A stretch of 64,000 nucleotides of DNA from JBMNOZ01 sp050943335 (GCA_050943335.1 JBMNOZ010000007.1:1-64000), one strand, 5' to 3'. Numbered from the stretch's first letter, positions 16,990 to 25,619 are shown. Notes: generated from the sequence alone by a model not told the origin. A program made the numbers and translations.

Positions 16990-18609
16990 ATGAAAATCAG
17001 AAAACCGATTCGCATTATTTTGAGTCTTGTTTTAAGCTTAGGTTTGGCTTTGATGTTCTCAGGGCCTGTTTTGGCTTCCGAAGACGAGCTTCTTTCCGAA
17101 GTAAGAGGTCTTTTAATGGAGTACTATGTAGATCCCCTTTCCGAAGAGGTTCTTAATGCTTCTACTATCCAGGAGATGCTGACCAAACTTGGGGATGAAA
17201 ATACCGAGTATTTAACCGGTTCAGAATTTGAGGCTTTCCTAGATGGTCTGGACCGAACATTTTCCGGGATCGGCGTTGAACTGCAAATGGCGCCTCAAGG
17301 AGCGCTGGTGACGAAAATTTTAGCGGGATACGGAGCTGAAAAAGCGGGCCTTAAAGCGGGGGATATTATTATTGAAGCGGATGGGTTTTCTTTAGTGGAT
17401 AAAAGTTTAGAGTTTTGTGTGAGTAAGCTTAAAGGTCCGGAAGGGTCTAAAGCTAATCTGAAAATAGTCCGGGGAGCGGAAACTTTAAGTTTTGCCGTTG
17501 TTCGCCAACAAATTGTGCTTCCTTTAGTGGAAGGTAGGATTTTAGAAAACCGGATCGGTTATTTAGCGATTTATTCTTTCGGGGAAGAGACGCCGGCTCA
17601 ATTCCAGCGACAATTTGAAAAGTTAAAAGCCCAAGGCGCAAATAGTTGGATCATTGATTTGAGAGGCAATGGAGGCGGGTATACCCAGGCGGCTTTTGAA
17701 CTATTGGGTTACCTGATAGGGAATAAAACAGCGGTTATTGTAAAAGATAATGGGGATGTATATACCGCCATTCAGGCGAAAAAGCAAGATCAAGAGTTAG
17801 AAGGTCCGATAATTTTATTAACAGATTCTTTTACCGGCAGCGCATCGGAGATTGTAGCCGGAGCGGTTAAAGACCACAACCGGGCAACTTTATTAGGAAA
17901 AACAACCTATGGTTCGGGACGGGTTAAGGCTTTAGTGCCTCTTTCCAACGGCGACTATCTTAAGATGACTATCCAGCGATTTTTCTCGCCGGGGAATAAG
18001 GCTATTGATCAGGTAGGGGTCAGTCCCCATCTAAACCTAGTCTCAGCAGAGGGCTTAGAATTGGCTGCTCTTTTGTTGAAAAATAGCAACACTAAGATTG
18101 AGGATAAAACTGGCTATTTAAAATTAAAGGCCGGACCGAACGATTTTATTCTCTCTTTAGCGGACCTGCGGCAGGAGAAAAACTGGCAGGCGGGGCAAAG
18201 ACTGTTCGATATTGTCCGCAGTGCGGATCTAAAGCTGGGAACAGAAGAGGGTTGGAGTTCTGTGTCGGAAGAGTTTTTGAAAGAACGGGAGAATATATAT
18301 TACCCCGGTTATTCCAAAGTGGGCAATTTAACCCAAGTCCCTTTAAATAAAATGTTTACCATTACTTTTAATTGTTATATCGATTATGAAACCATAAACG
18401 GGGAGAGTATTGAGCTAATTCAGCTCAATACCGGGGAAAGGCTACCCTGCACTTTTACCGCTGTTGATAGGTTTAGATTGAAAGCTAAACCACAAAAAGA
18501 GTTGCAAGCTCAAACTGATTATTGGCTGGTTATCCATCCCGAGGTAAAAAGTGCCGATGGCCGGCATATACGGGGCGGGGTGGCTCGGATTCAAACGTTA
18601 GGAAGTTAA
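16990..18609 (+). CDS. S41 family C-terminal processing protease with PDZ and Ig-like domains
   Basis: A 539-residue secreted serine protease of the CtpA family. The chosen ATG at 16990 follows a GGGGGA site at 16977-16982 at good spacing and opens a signal peptide (MKIRKPIRIILSLVLSLGLALMF, cleavage near VLA-SE). It has an N-terminal helical region, a PDZ domain (about residues 85-165, GLKAGDIIIEADGFSLVD), and the S41 core with the catalytic Ser in GSASEIVAGAVKDHN and the Lys in LLGKTTYGSG. The last 90 residues look like a bacterial Ig-like (Big_5/SbsA) domain (VPLNKMFTITFNCYID, FTAVDRFRLKAKPQ), which could bind the wall. A TATAAT at 16963-16968 may be its -10. Confidence 0.88.
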   Translation: MKIRKPIRIILSLVLSLGLALMFSGPVLASEDELLSEVRGLLMEYYVDPLSEEVLNASTIQEMLTKLGDENTEYLTGSEFEAFLDGLDRTFSGIGVELQMAPQGALVTKILAGYGAEKAGLKAGDIIIEADGFSLVDKSLEFCVSKLKGPEGSKANLKIVRGAETLSFAVVRQQIVLPLVEGRILENRIGYLAIYSFGEETPAQFQRQFEKLKAQGANSWIIDLRGNGGGYTQAAFELLGYLIGNKTAVIVKDNGDVYTAIQAKKQDQELEGPIILLTDSFTGSASEIVAGAVKDHNRATLLGKTTYGSGRVKALVPLSNGDYLKMTIQRFFSPGNKAIDQVGVSPHLNLVSAEGLELAALLLKNSNTKIEDKTGYLKLKAGPNDFILSLADLRQEKNWQAGQRLFDIVRSADLKLGTEEGWSSVSEEFLKERENIYYPGYSKVGNLTQVPLNKMFTITFNCYIDYETINGESIELIQLNTGERLPCTFTAVDRFRLKAKPQKELQAQTDYWLVIHPEVKSADGRHIRGGVARIQTLGS

Positions 18610-18698
18610 AATTTATCCAAAAAAAAGTATAAAGTATAAAATCTGCCTCTTGGGGAAAGTATAGGAAAAGTATCTATGTTCTCAAGAGGTGATTTTTT

Positions 18699-19511
18699 TT
18701 GGGTTATCGACGATGCCGTAAAGCCATGATAATAATAGTGGTCACGGCAGTCATCTTAAGTGTCGCTGTCCAGAAGGTTGACGCGGCACCTGAAAGAGCG
18801 GCTAATCTGTTCTATAATCAGCTTTCAGCCTGGCACGAAAGCTTGCGCGTCGAAATAATGGACCTTAAGGATCTGTTGGAAGCCAAGTTGAAAGGGAACC
18901 GTTATTTAAAATATATTTCCTTTGGAGGGGAAGAAGCGGAAGATTTTAAGGAAGAAACAAATTGCCAGGATATTTCTTTTACAATCCTTAACTTACCAGA
19001 AGAAGAGGAAACGGTTCTAAAAGATGAAGAAGCTCAACCTCTTCCTTCGAATGAGGAAGTAAAGCCTGCGGAATTGAGACCTGTTTCCGCAAATAATTCT
19101 CCAGTGAAAAAACAGCTTAAAAAAGAGAACATTTCTCGGGGCACTGCTCATAATAGCAGGCTGGAAGACGTGGAACTCTTGGCGCGGATTATTTATGCTG
19201 AAGCCCGGGGAGAAAGTTTTGAAGGCCAGGTAGCAGTGGGTGCTGTAGTTCTTAACAGGGTGCAGCATCCTCAGTTTCCAAAGACTATTAGGGAAGTAGT
19301 TTATCAACCGGGTCAATTTAGTGCCGTTATGGACGGACAGATAAAACTGTCTCCGGATAGCAAGGCCTATAAGGCGGCCCAAGCGGCTTTGGCCGGTCAA
19401 GATCCGACTAAAGGAGCTCTGTTCTACTATAACCCTAAAATTTCCCGTGACCAATGGATTAGAACTCGCAACGTGGTGTGTTCTATCGGAAACCATAATT
19501 TCTGTATCTAA
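18699..19511 (+). CDS. SleB-type cell wall hydrolase (Hydrolase_2 domain)
   Basis: A 270-residue exported protein. It starts with TTG at 18699, eight or so bases after an AGAGGTGA site, and has a membrane-spanning signal (residues about 8-28, KAMIIIVVTAVILSVAVQKV). A variable, acidic linker (about 75-150) leads to the C-terminal Hydrolase_2 catalytic domain (about 155-270): LLARIIYAEARGESFEGQVAVGAVVLNRVQHP, with the likely catalytic Glu in YAEARGE, then GQFSAV and GALFYYNP. SleB-family enzymes are lytic transglycosylases that cut spore cortex muramic-lactam peptidoglycan. The classic N-terminal peptidoglycan-binding domain is absent, so it may act in vegetative or mother cells instead. Confidence 0.85.
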   Translation: MGYRRCRKAMIIIVVTAVILSVAVQKVDAAPERAANLFYNQLSAWHESLRVEIMDLKDLLEAKLKGNRYLKYISFGGEEAEDFKEETNCQDISFTILNLPEEEETVLKDEEAQPLPSNEEVKPAELRPVSANNSPVKKQLKKENISRGTAHNSRLEDVELLARIIYAEARGESFEGQVAVGAVVLNRVQHPQFPKTIREVVYQPGQFSAVMDGQIKLSPDSKAYKAAQAALAGQDPTKGALFYYNPKISRDQWIRTRNVVCSIGNHNFCI

Positions 19512-19550
19512 TCCTGAAAATAGGACAGACAAATAAAAATATGCAAAAAA

Positions 19551-19595
19551 ACAAAGGAGTACTCAAATGGTTTGAGACTCCTTGTTTCATAATTC
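19551..19595 (+). terminator. Hairpin terminator downstream of the SleB-like gene
   Basis: ACAAAGGAGTACTCAAA (19551-19567) pairs with TTTGAGACTCCTTGT (19571-19585) apart from small mismatches. The T tract after it is short, while on the other strand the stem is followed by a long T run, so termination may be stronger in that direction. Confidence 0.5.
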
Positions 19596-19679
19596 AGGAA
19601 AGTAACCAACTTTGAGCAGTACTCATATTATGTTTATAGTGCTAGCGTTACGCAGTTTAAGAACATAGGAGGGAAAAGG

Positions 19680-20672
19680 ATGTTCGGAAAAAATAGAGGG
19701 CTTGGCGGCCTGTTTTCCCAAGAGGCCCCTATGAGTTCTCGGCACCTTAATCTGACCTCCCTAGAAGGGTTTACGGGGAACGGAATAGCGACTATTGGAG
19801 TGGATAATACTTTTTCAGTATTGGCTCATATGCCTCCGCCTCACGCGGTTTCTCCATACCCGGCGGTCTATGCCGCATATTTGGTGGATTCTAGGGGGAA
19901 AAACGGATTCTTTGCCGGTATTCTAAGGCCGGCCGGTAATGGGATGTATCAGGCTTATTTCAGAAGCCCAGTACCTTTGGTTCATTACGATAAAGTGGTT
20001 GTCTCCCTGGAAAATCCTCAGACTATTGCCCAAACTCCCCAGGGACCCATCGTGATGAAAGTCAAAGAAGGATTTTTAGACGGTTTAGGTCCTGTGAAAA
20101 AGATTGGCAGTAATGTGTGGGGGAGGCTAAAAGGTTTTGTGGCCAACAGAACAGGTGAGGAAAGCGCCGGTATGCCTGCCCAACCTGGAACGGGACAGCC
20201 ACCGATGGCTGGTGATCTTCGTCCGGAAGGGCGCTATCAAGGTTATCAAGGAAACTATGCCCAGGGAGGCTATGGCAGTCAGAGAAATTACAGCTCTGCT
20301 CCGCCTCAAGGAGGGGGTTATGTACCGCCGAGCAGTACTTGGCAAGGAAGTGAGGGCAGACAGCCGGCAGGTTGGCAAGGACAGCCCTATGGCTACGGAT
20401 ATCGCCAACCTCCTCAGGGTTATCGTCCGGTAAGGGGGAACTATCAAAGCCCTCAGCGGGATCCTTATCAAGACTATTCTCAAAGGAGTCCCCAAGTTCC
20501 TCATCAGACGAGCGGGCCTCGGCAATATTATCATTCTCCTTCTTCCGCTCCAACTGCTCCTTCTGCTCCCCCGTCTGAAGTCGGTTCTGCTGAGGAAAAA
20601 GTAACAGATGTTCCGGTTGAACAAGAGGAAAACAATTCGGGGACTGAGGCCCAAGAAAACAGGGAAAATTAG
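19680..20672 (+). CDS. Protein with Gly/Tyr/Gln/Pro-rich low-complexity tail, unknown function
   Basis: A 330-residue protein that I do not recognise. Residues about 20-120 form a compact beta-rich domain (LNLTSLEGFTGNGIATIGVD, YPAVYAAYLVDSRGKNGFFAG, MYQAYFRSPVPLVHYDKVVVSLE). Residues about 165-330 are low complexity, dominated by Gly, Tyr, Gln, Pro and Ser with repeats of the GYQGNY / YGSQ / PPQG type, ending in an acidic, Glu/Asn-rich tail. There is no signal peptide or membrane segment. A clear AGGAGGG site precedes the ATG and a strong terminator follows, so it is a single-gene unit. Neighbouring sporulation genes make a spore coat or surface role possible; this is only context. Confidence 0.7.
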   Translation: MFGKNRGLGGLFSQEAPMSSRHLNLTSLEGFTGNGIATIGVDNTFSVLAHMPPPHAVSPYPAVYAAYLVDSRGKNGFFAGILRPAGNGMYQAYFRSPVPLVHYDKVVVSLENPQTIAQTPQGPIVMKVKEGFLDGLGPVKKIGSNVWGRLKGFVANRTGEESAGMPAQPGTGQPPMAGDLRPEGRYQGYQGNYAQGGYGSQRNYSSAPPQGGGYVPPSSTWQGSEGRQPAGWQGQPYGYGYRQPPQGYRPVRGNYQSPQRDPYQDYSQRSPQVPHQTSGPRQYYHSPSSAPTAPSAPPSEVGSAEEKVTDVPVEQEENNSGTEAQENREN

Positions 20673-20692
20673 TGAATAAGGGTTACTTAAAG

Positions 20693-20731
20693 AATCCCGC
20701 GAATTTTAAGTTACGCGGGATTTGTTTTTTA
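20693..20731 (+). terminator. Rho-independent terminator
   Basis: AATCCCGCG (20693-20701) pairs with CGCGGGATT (20714-20722), followed by TGTTTTTT. It ends the low-complexity protein gene. Confidence 0.85.
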
Positions 20732-20782
20732 ATGGAAGAGATTGATTTTTCTTTTTTCAGGTGAAGTTCCTAAAAATTAAGG

Positions 20783-21403
20783 TTATTCTTTTATTCTATT
20801 CCCAAATAGCCCTTTCAAGAAGAGATATAACAAAAGGGTGGCGATGGGTACTACATAAGGAGGAATACTTTTAATTTGTTTTAGTTCATAAACAAAAAGT
20901 GTTCCGGTTTTGGAATTTGCTGTTGTAATCGGGGAACTTAAAGAAAGATTTATGGTCATCCCTAAAGGCAAAAGCGGGGAGTCTTCTTCCCCTTGTAAAT
21001 TGACGTCAATAGTTTCCTGAGGAGCAAGATTTTTAGTTTTTGGCCGGGGCACTAAAGCGTTGATTTGCCTTAAAGCTTCTAAATCCGGTAGAGCCGTGAT
21101 TCCCCCTGGGTTAAAGAGACTGTAACAAGGTCCTAAGGACCATTTGGTGAAAAGAGCGGTCATAAGTTCCAGAAAAATTATAATTGCATAGCCAAAGGGA
21201 ATTGTTGGTCGGAAAATAGGGATAATCAGGGTGGCGGCCGGACTTAAATGATGGGTGAATAAACTTTCGGAAAACAGGAGGGAAAAGGCTAGGGGAACGG
21301 AGTAAGGAGAGGTTGAAGATCCGCATGCCCGGGAGAATGTTCTGGGATTTGCGGTAAACATGGCCTTGTTATCGGTGTTATTTTTATTGTTTGAGAAGGA
21401 CAT
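20783..21403 (-). CDS. Putative membrane protein of unknown function
   Basis: A 206-residue protein not recognised. It has a Ser/Asn-rich start, a hydrophobic stretch (about residues 55-90, PAATLIIPIFRPTIPFGYAIIIFLELM), a soluble middle with LPLGMTINLSLSSPIT, and a C-terminal membrane segment (PPYVVPIATLLLYLFLKGL) ending in basic residues. The AAAGGAGT site before the ATG at 21403 is strong, and the gene begins 28 bases after the ylbF-like gene, which supports it being real and co-transcribed. The middle part could sit outside the membrane. Confidence 0.55.
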   Translation of the reverse strand: MSFSNNKNNTDNKAMFTANPRTFSRACGSSTSPYSVPLAFSLLFSESLFTHHLSPAATLIIPIFRPTIPFGYAIIIFLELMTALFTKWSLGPCYSLFNPGGITALPDLEALRQINALVPRPKTKNLAPQETIDVNLQGEEDSPLLPLGMTINLSLSSPITTANSKTGTLFVYELKQIKSIPPYVVPIATLLLYLFLKGLFGNRIKE

Positions 21404-21431
21404 CGCTTACTCCTTTCCCCCTTTAGAGGTT

Positions 21432-21911
21432 TTATTTTTTCAGAAGATCACTGAGGTTATCCGGTAGTTTAAATCCCTCCGGAATTTCCATGGTGGGAGC
21501 GTCTTGAAGACCGATATTTTCCATAAGCTGTTGAGCTAAATTTCTTAGCTCTTTAGGAAAGGGAAGTTGGTCGGCTTTAGGCATCCCATAGATAGTTGTG
21601 GTGATGGTCAGATTTACAGTAGCCATTATTTTTTCTAACTCCTGTTGGCGGTTGAAAAAATTGCGAATGGCAGGGTATTTGCGCATAAGACGCATTTTTA
21701 AGTCGATAAGCGCCAGGTTATCTTTTTCAGAGGGTATTTTGCTAAATAGCTGGGCAGTAAATAAATCCCGTTCCTTTTCTTGATATTCGGCAAAAGCCTT
21801 AGCGGCTTCCGGATCATTATTTATTTCAGCCTCTGCTTCTTTTAGTTTAATAACTTCCTCTGTTTTGAGAAGGGCTTCGCCCAATTCCCGTGCTTTTAAA
21901 ATGTATTCCAT
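21432..21911 (-). CDS. YlbF/YmcA family protein
   Basis: A 159-residue helical protein of the Com_YlbF family (ARELGEALLKTEEVIKLKEAEAEINNDPEAAKAFAEYQ, then RMLMRKYPAIRNFFNRQQELEKIMATVN). In Bacillus, YlbF, YmcA and YaaT form a complex that assists RNase Y-dependent mRNA processing and affects sporulation, competence and biofilm. This protein is longer than YlbF at the C-terminus (a Pro-rich tail KADQLPFPKEL ... PEGFKLPDNLSDLLKK). It has an AGGAGGTG site and is followed by the membrane protein gene. Confidence 0.8.
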   Translation of the reverse strand: MEYILKARELGEALLKTEEVIKLKEAEAEINNDPEAAKAFAEYQEKERDLFTAQLFSKIPSEKDNLALIDLKMRLMRKYPAIRNFFNRQQELEKIMATVNLTITTTIYGMPKADQLPFPKELRNLAQQLMENIGLQDAPTMEIPEGFKLPDNLSDLLKK

Positions 21912-22061
21912 TTTTCAGGGCACCTCCTTATCTCAAATTATGCTCGCTTCGAGGTTGAAGTGCTTTGTTTTATGTTCTGGGAGGTTTTCAATCCTAAGGC
22001 CGGGGAAGGAAAAGGGCGGATTATGTAGAAGATATATAAATATGAGGAGAAAAGGGGGTTT

Positions 22062-22787
22062 TTGAGGGTGCGCATTTACAAATTCCAGATAAGAATTATT
22101 CAATTAGCGGTAATACTCACAATCCTCGTTATGGTTGGAGGCTATTTTGATATTGGCCTTGGCAAAATCGGCAAAGAACCCTCAGAAAAGAACTCTGCCG
22201 GGACTCCGCCGGCTGCTTCTGAACAAAACCAGACTGAAACCCCTAAAAATACGAAAATTGTTTGTTTAGGTGATTCTTACACCATAGGCTGGCCCGGAGA
22301 TGAGAAGGATTCCTGGCCAGAAGTAATGAAAGAAATTTTGCAGGTTGAAGTTGTGAATGCCGGTAAAGCTTCTCAAAATGCCGGCGATCTTTTGAGGCGC
22401 TTCGAGGAGGATGTACTCAAAGAAGAGCCCGGGAGAGTGATAATTTTTGCTGGTATTGGCGATGCCCTTAGGGGAACGCCATTGAATGAATATCAGGAAA
22501 ACCTAATCTCGATGGTGGAAAAAGCCGAGGCTAATGGAATAGAACCGATTTTGATTCTACCTCTTCCCTATCCGGGAACGGAGGATCTTTATCAGGCTTA
22601 CCTGGAATGGGAAAAGGCTTATGCTCAGGAGAAAAACATTACTGTTTTAGATTTTAAAGAACTGCTCTTTAGCGGTGGGGAGCAGATGAGCGAAAAATAT
22701 TCCGATGATGGTAAATACCCCAATAAGGAAGGGTATAAGGCCATGGGAGAATATATGGCTGAGAAAGTCAAGGAGTTAGGGATTTGA
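22062..22787 (+). CDS. SGNH/GDSL-hydrolase-like protein with altered catalytic residues
   Basis: A 241-residue protein with one N-terminal membrane anchor (residues about 10-27) and an extracellular SGNH-like domain. The block I motif IVCLGDSYTIGW contains the nucleophile Ser. Block III reads IFAGIGDAL where the family has GxND, and the final block reads DDGKYPNKEGY where DxxH (DGVHPN) is expected, so the catalytic His is replaced by Tyr. It may be inactive, or may use other residues. The start is TTG at 22062 or GTG at 22068; the site AAGGGGG lies just upstream and does not decide between them. Single gene. Confidence 0.75.
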   Translation: MRVRIYKFQIRIIQLAVILTILVMVGGYFDIGLGKIGKEPSEKNSAGTPPAASEQNQTETPKNTKIVCLGDSYTIGWPGDEKDSWPEVMKEILQVEVVNAGKASQNAGDLLRRFEEDVLKEEPGRVIIFAGIGDALRGTPLNEYQENLISMVEKAEANGIEPILILPLPYPGTEDLYQAYLEWEKAYAQEKNITVLDFKELLFSGGEQMSEKYSDDGKYPNKEGYKAMGEYMAEKVKELGI

Positions 22788-22834
22788 ATTCCGGCTGCTG
22801 TTGCTGTTGATAAGGACGGGTGACCAAAGCCCCC

Positions 22835-23554
22835 TTACATTAAGAGCGATATTAAAAAAAATATTGTGAAGCCTGATAGGGCTCCTAAGAAAGCCGGTCG
22901 GGGGTGTTGTTCTCTGGCTAAGGGCCAAAGCTCGGTGGCCACAAGAAAGCTCATCGCTCCAGCGGCCAGGGCCAAAAAGAAACAGAGCGCTTCGCTCACG
23001 GCGTTTAAAGCTAATTTTCCCAGAATTGCCCCCAGGGGGGTAAAAAAGGCGATACTGAAGGTTAGGGCGAGGATTTTTTTTCGACGCACACCAGCCATCA
23101 AAAGAGGGGTGGCAGTAGCCATTCCTTCCGGCAGATTGTGAAGGGCGATTCCAAAAGCGATAACCAGACCGAGGCGGGCGGTCATTTCTTGTCCTACGGC
23201 AATGGCCATTCCTTCGGGGATATCGTGAAGGGCAATACCGGAGGCAATTAAAAACCCTAAGCTTTTAAGGCGGGTACGGCGATTTGAGGGCACGCTCTTA
23301 TATTTTAATTTTAAAATTTTCGCCGAGGCGGCCATAAAGAAAATACCGCTTCCAAATCCGATAACTAGCTGTCCGGGCAGTTTATAGCTGGCGGCTGCAG
23401 GCAGTAGGTCAAGCGTTACTACCGCCAGCATAACTCCTCCGGCCCCCGCTAAAAGGGTTGCTAGTATTTTTTCCGAGGGGTTGCCTAATAAAAGGACGAT
23501 CAAGCAGCCCAGAGTGGTAGCTAATCCCGCTATAGTGCTCAGATAGAGAAGCAT
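22835..23554 (-). CDS. ZIP family metal cation transporter
   Basis: A 239-residue ZIP (ZupT/GufA-like) transporter with about eight membrane segments. The metal-binding motifs are clear: HDIPEGMAIAVG in helix 4 and HNLPEGMATATPLL in helix 5. It imports zinc or other divalent metals. The ATG at 23554 follows a GGAGG site. It is divergent from spoIIR. Metal specificity cannot be set from sequence; no metal-responsive operator was recognised. Confidence 0.9.
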   Translation of the reverse strand: MLLYLSTIAGLATTLGCLIVLLLGNPSEKILATLLAGAGGVMLAVVTLDLLPAAASYKLPGQLVIGFGSGIFFMAASAKILKLKYKSVPSNRRTRLKSLGFLIASGIALHDIPEGMAIAVGQEMTARLGLVIAFGIALHNLPEGMATATPLLMAGVRRKKILALTFSIAFFTPLGAILGKLALNAVSEALCFFLALAAGAMSFLVATELWPLAREQHPRPAFLGALSGFTIFFLISLLM

Positions 23555-23647
23555 ATCGTCCTCCGGAAATAAAAATTGAAAGAAGTGACACTTGCTCCAT
23601 CTTATTTTTAAAGGCGTTAAAATATTCGCTACTGATTAGAATAAAAG

Positions 23648-23690
23648 GCTTCTTTGCTGGTAATAATTACCGGTAAAGAAGCTTATTTTG
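23648..23690 (+). promoter_or_regulatory. Hairpin in the spoIIR leader
   Basis: A 13-bp stem with two G-U pairs (23648-23660 with 23670-23682) and a 9-base loop is followed by TTATTTTG and then, 11 bases later, the spoIIR ribosome binding site. Both flanking genes point away from it, so it terminates no visible gene; it could be an attenuator or a block between divergent units. Confidence 0.45.
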
Positions 23691-23709
23691 TTGAGAGGGA
23701 GTTAAAGAA

Positions 23710-24366
23710 ATGCTTAAGAAAAAAGGTATTATCGTTTTCATTTTGAGCCTGGGCCTAATTTTTTTGTCTTTGTCGTTTTCAGCGGGGTTTTCTGATTTGC
23801 CGGGTTCTAAAACCTCCGAAGCATATAAGCCTGAGGAACTGATTCGCTTTCATGTCCTCGGCAATTCCGATTCTGAAGAGGATCAGCTTTTAAAATATGC
23901 AGTCCGGGATAAAATTTTAAAACAAGTGGCTCCCAAACTTGCTTCTTCCAAATCGCTTGCTGAATCTCGTGAAATAGTACTGGCCATGGAGGAGGAAATT
24001 TTGCAAATTGCTTCTGAAGTTGTCCAGGATTGGGGGGCTGATTACCCAGTAACCTTCGATTATGGAGTCTTCACCTTCCCAACTAAATCCTACGGAAATA
24101 TTATTCTGCCCGGGGGGAATTATGAGGCTGTAAAGATTAAGATCGGGAAAGCGGAAGGAGCTAATTGGTGGTGTGTGCTGTTCCCACCCCTTTGTTTCGT
24201 CAATGTAGAGGAGTCCACAACTTTGCAAGTGGATGGGAAAGACCCGGTTCCTATGGAGGAGGCCGAGGTTAGAAAAGGATCTTCTGATAAGCAATCTAGA
24301 CCAAAAAGAGAATTAGTCTATAAGGACAAAAAAATAGGATTTTTTTTCGGAAGATTTCTGTTCTAA
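23710..24366 (+). CDS. spoIIR: Stage II sporulation protein R
   Basis: A 218-residue SpoIIR. It has a signal peptide/anchor (residues 5-27) and the family core LIRFHVLGNSDSEEDQLLKYAVRDKIL, DYPVTFDYGVFTFPTKSYGNIILPGGNYEAVKIKIGKAEGANWWCVLFPPLCFV. Made in the forespore under sigma-F, SpoIIR is secreted and triggers SpoIIGA to process pro-sigma-E in the mother cell. Length is normal with a basic C-terminal tail. The ATG has a GAGAGGGAG site. Its presence is a firm indication of an endospore former. Confidence 0.93.
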   Translation: MLKKKGIIVFILSLGLIFLSLSFSAGFSDLPGSKTSEAYKPEELIRFHVLGNSDSEEDQLLKYAVRDKILKQVAPKLASSKSLAESREIVLAMEEEILQIASEVVQDWGADYPVTFDYGVFTFPTKSYGNIILPGGNYEAVKIKIGKAEGANWWCVLFPPLCFVNVEESTTLQVDGKDPVPMEEAEVRKGSSDKQSRPKRELVYKDKKIGFFFGRFLF

Positions 24367-24450
24367 AAGATTCTAATTAAGGAAAGACGAGCATAGTAGT
24401 GTTTTGAGTTTAAAAAGTTTGTGCCTAAGAAATGAAAGGAGAAGTCTGGT

Positions 24451-25143
24451 ATGCCGAAGGCGAGGTTATTATTAACTTTTATTTTCTGCCTGATAGCAAT
24501 AATTTTTTTAGTAGGCTGTAATGCTTTGCAGAGTGTTTTAAAAGATAACGATGAGCGCAACGCTCCTTTGACCCAGCTTTTAGACCGCGTGCAAAAAGGC
24601 AGAGCTCTCGAGAGGGAGGCTACCCCGGTAATGGGTGATGTCGAAGGGGCACAAGGAGAAACTGTGGTCCGTTTGTACTTTGCGGAGAAAGATGGCCAGG
24701 GTCTTATCGAGGTAAACCGTAGTATACCTAAAACCCTTAGTTTAGCCAGAGAAACGGTTACTCAATGGCTAAAAGGCCCGACCCCCGGAACAGCCGATGC
24801 TTACCCGGCTGTAAACCCGGAGACCTTGTTATTGGATATTAATCTTAAAAACGGAATCGCAACGGTGGATTTAAGTAAGGATTTTCTGCAAAGTTACAGC
24901 AATGTTTCGCCTCGAACAACTCTTTACGGATTAGTAAATACTGTTGCCCAGTTTTCAACAGTGGAGATTGTCAAGATTCGAGTTGAAGGGCAGGAGATTG
25001 ACAGTTTCCATGGGCTGGACTTAAAAGATTTGAGATTTAATAGCGATTTAATCAGGGCTTCCAGCGGCTCGTCAACTGAAAACATAGCCGAGACAGGAGA
25101 ACCGGCTCAAGGGTCCCCGAGCTCAATTAATATTTTTCAATAA
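24451..25143 (+). CDS. GerMN-domain lipoprotein
   Basis: A 230-residue lipoprotein: signal peptide with lipobox LVGC (Cys at about residue 24), then a GerMN domain (about residues 70-190) with VVRLYFAEKDGQGLIEVNR, LARETVTQWLKGPTPG, LLDINLKNGIATVDLSKDFLQ and LYGLVNTVAQFSTVEIVKIRVEGQ. GerM of Bacillus has two such domains and functions in the sporulation channel and germination; proteins with a single domain have less defined roles. The gene lies 84 bases after spoIIR with an AAAGGAG site and before a MarR regulator. Confidence 0.85.
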   Translation: MPKARLLLTFIFCLIAIIFLVGCNALQSVLKDNDERNAPLTQLLDRVQKGRALEREATPVMGDVEGAQGETVVRLYFAEKDGQGLIEVNRSIPKTLSLARETVTQWLKGPTPGTADAYPAVNPETLLLDINLKNGIATVDLSKDFLQSYSNVSPRTTLYGLVNTVAQFSTVEIVKIRVEGQEIDSFHGLDLKDLRFNSDLIRASSGSSTENIAETGEPAQGSPSSINIFQ

Positions 25144-25182
25144 AGAGCGGAAATAAAGAAAAAGGAGGAGTGGGTAAAAGAG

Positions 25183-25617
25183 ATGTTGGAGAGCAAAGAG
25201 TTAGCCGGTCTTTTGGATGTTTTACTAAGCAGGCTCAGCCTAGCAACTGAAAATCGCAAAAATTTGTTTGCCAACGAGTTCGGAATTACCAGACAACAGT
25301 TTGATGCTTTAAATATTATCTACGATAAAGGACAAATCACCATGGGTCAGCTTTGTCAGGAAATCTCTTCCGTTTGCAGTACAGCCACGGATTTGGTCGA
25401 TAAATTAGAAAAGGCAGCTTTGGTGGAAAGGGTACGGGATAAAAAGGACCGCCGGATTGTAAGGCTTAAGATTCTTCCTCGGGGAGAGAAACTGGTCAGA
25501 TCCGCCAGGGAAATGAGGATTTTGGAATTGGAAGCCGTTTTGAAAACTTACCAAAGAGAAGAAATGATAAATTTGATTTCCTTGCTGGAAACTCTGGCTG
25601 AAAAATTGGAAGTCTAA
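25183..25617 (+). CDS. MarR family transcriptional regulator
   Basis: A 144-residue winged-helix regulator with the MarR pattern: RQQFDALNIIYDKGQITMGQLCQEISSVCSTATDLVDKLEKAALVERVRDKKDRRIVRLKILPRGEKLV. The wing motif DKKDRRIV is typical. Two Cys in the recognition region (LCQEISSVCS) could be redox sensitive, which is inference. It sits 40 bases after the GerMN lipoprotein with an AAGGAGGAG site. Targets are unknown. Confidence 0.88.
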   Translation: MLESKELAGLLDVLLSRLSLATENRKNLFANEFGITRQQFDALNIIYDKGQITMGQLCQEISSVCSTATDLVDKLEKAALVERVRDKKDRRIVRLKILPRGEKLVRSAREMRILELEAVLKTYQREEMINLISLLETLAEKLEV

Positions 25618-25619
25618 TT

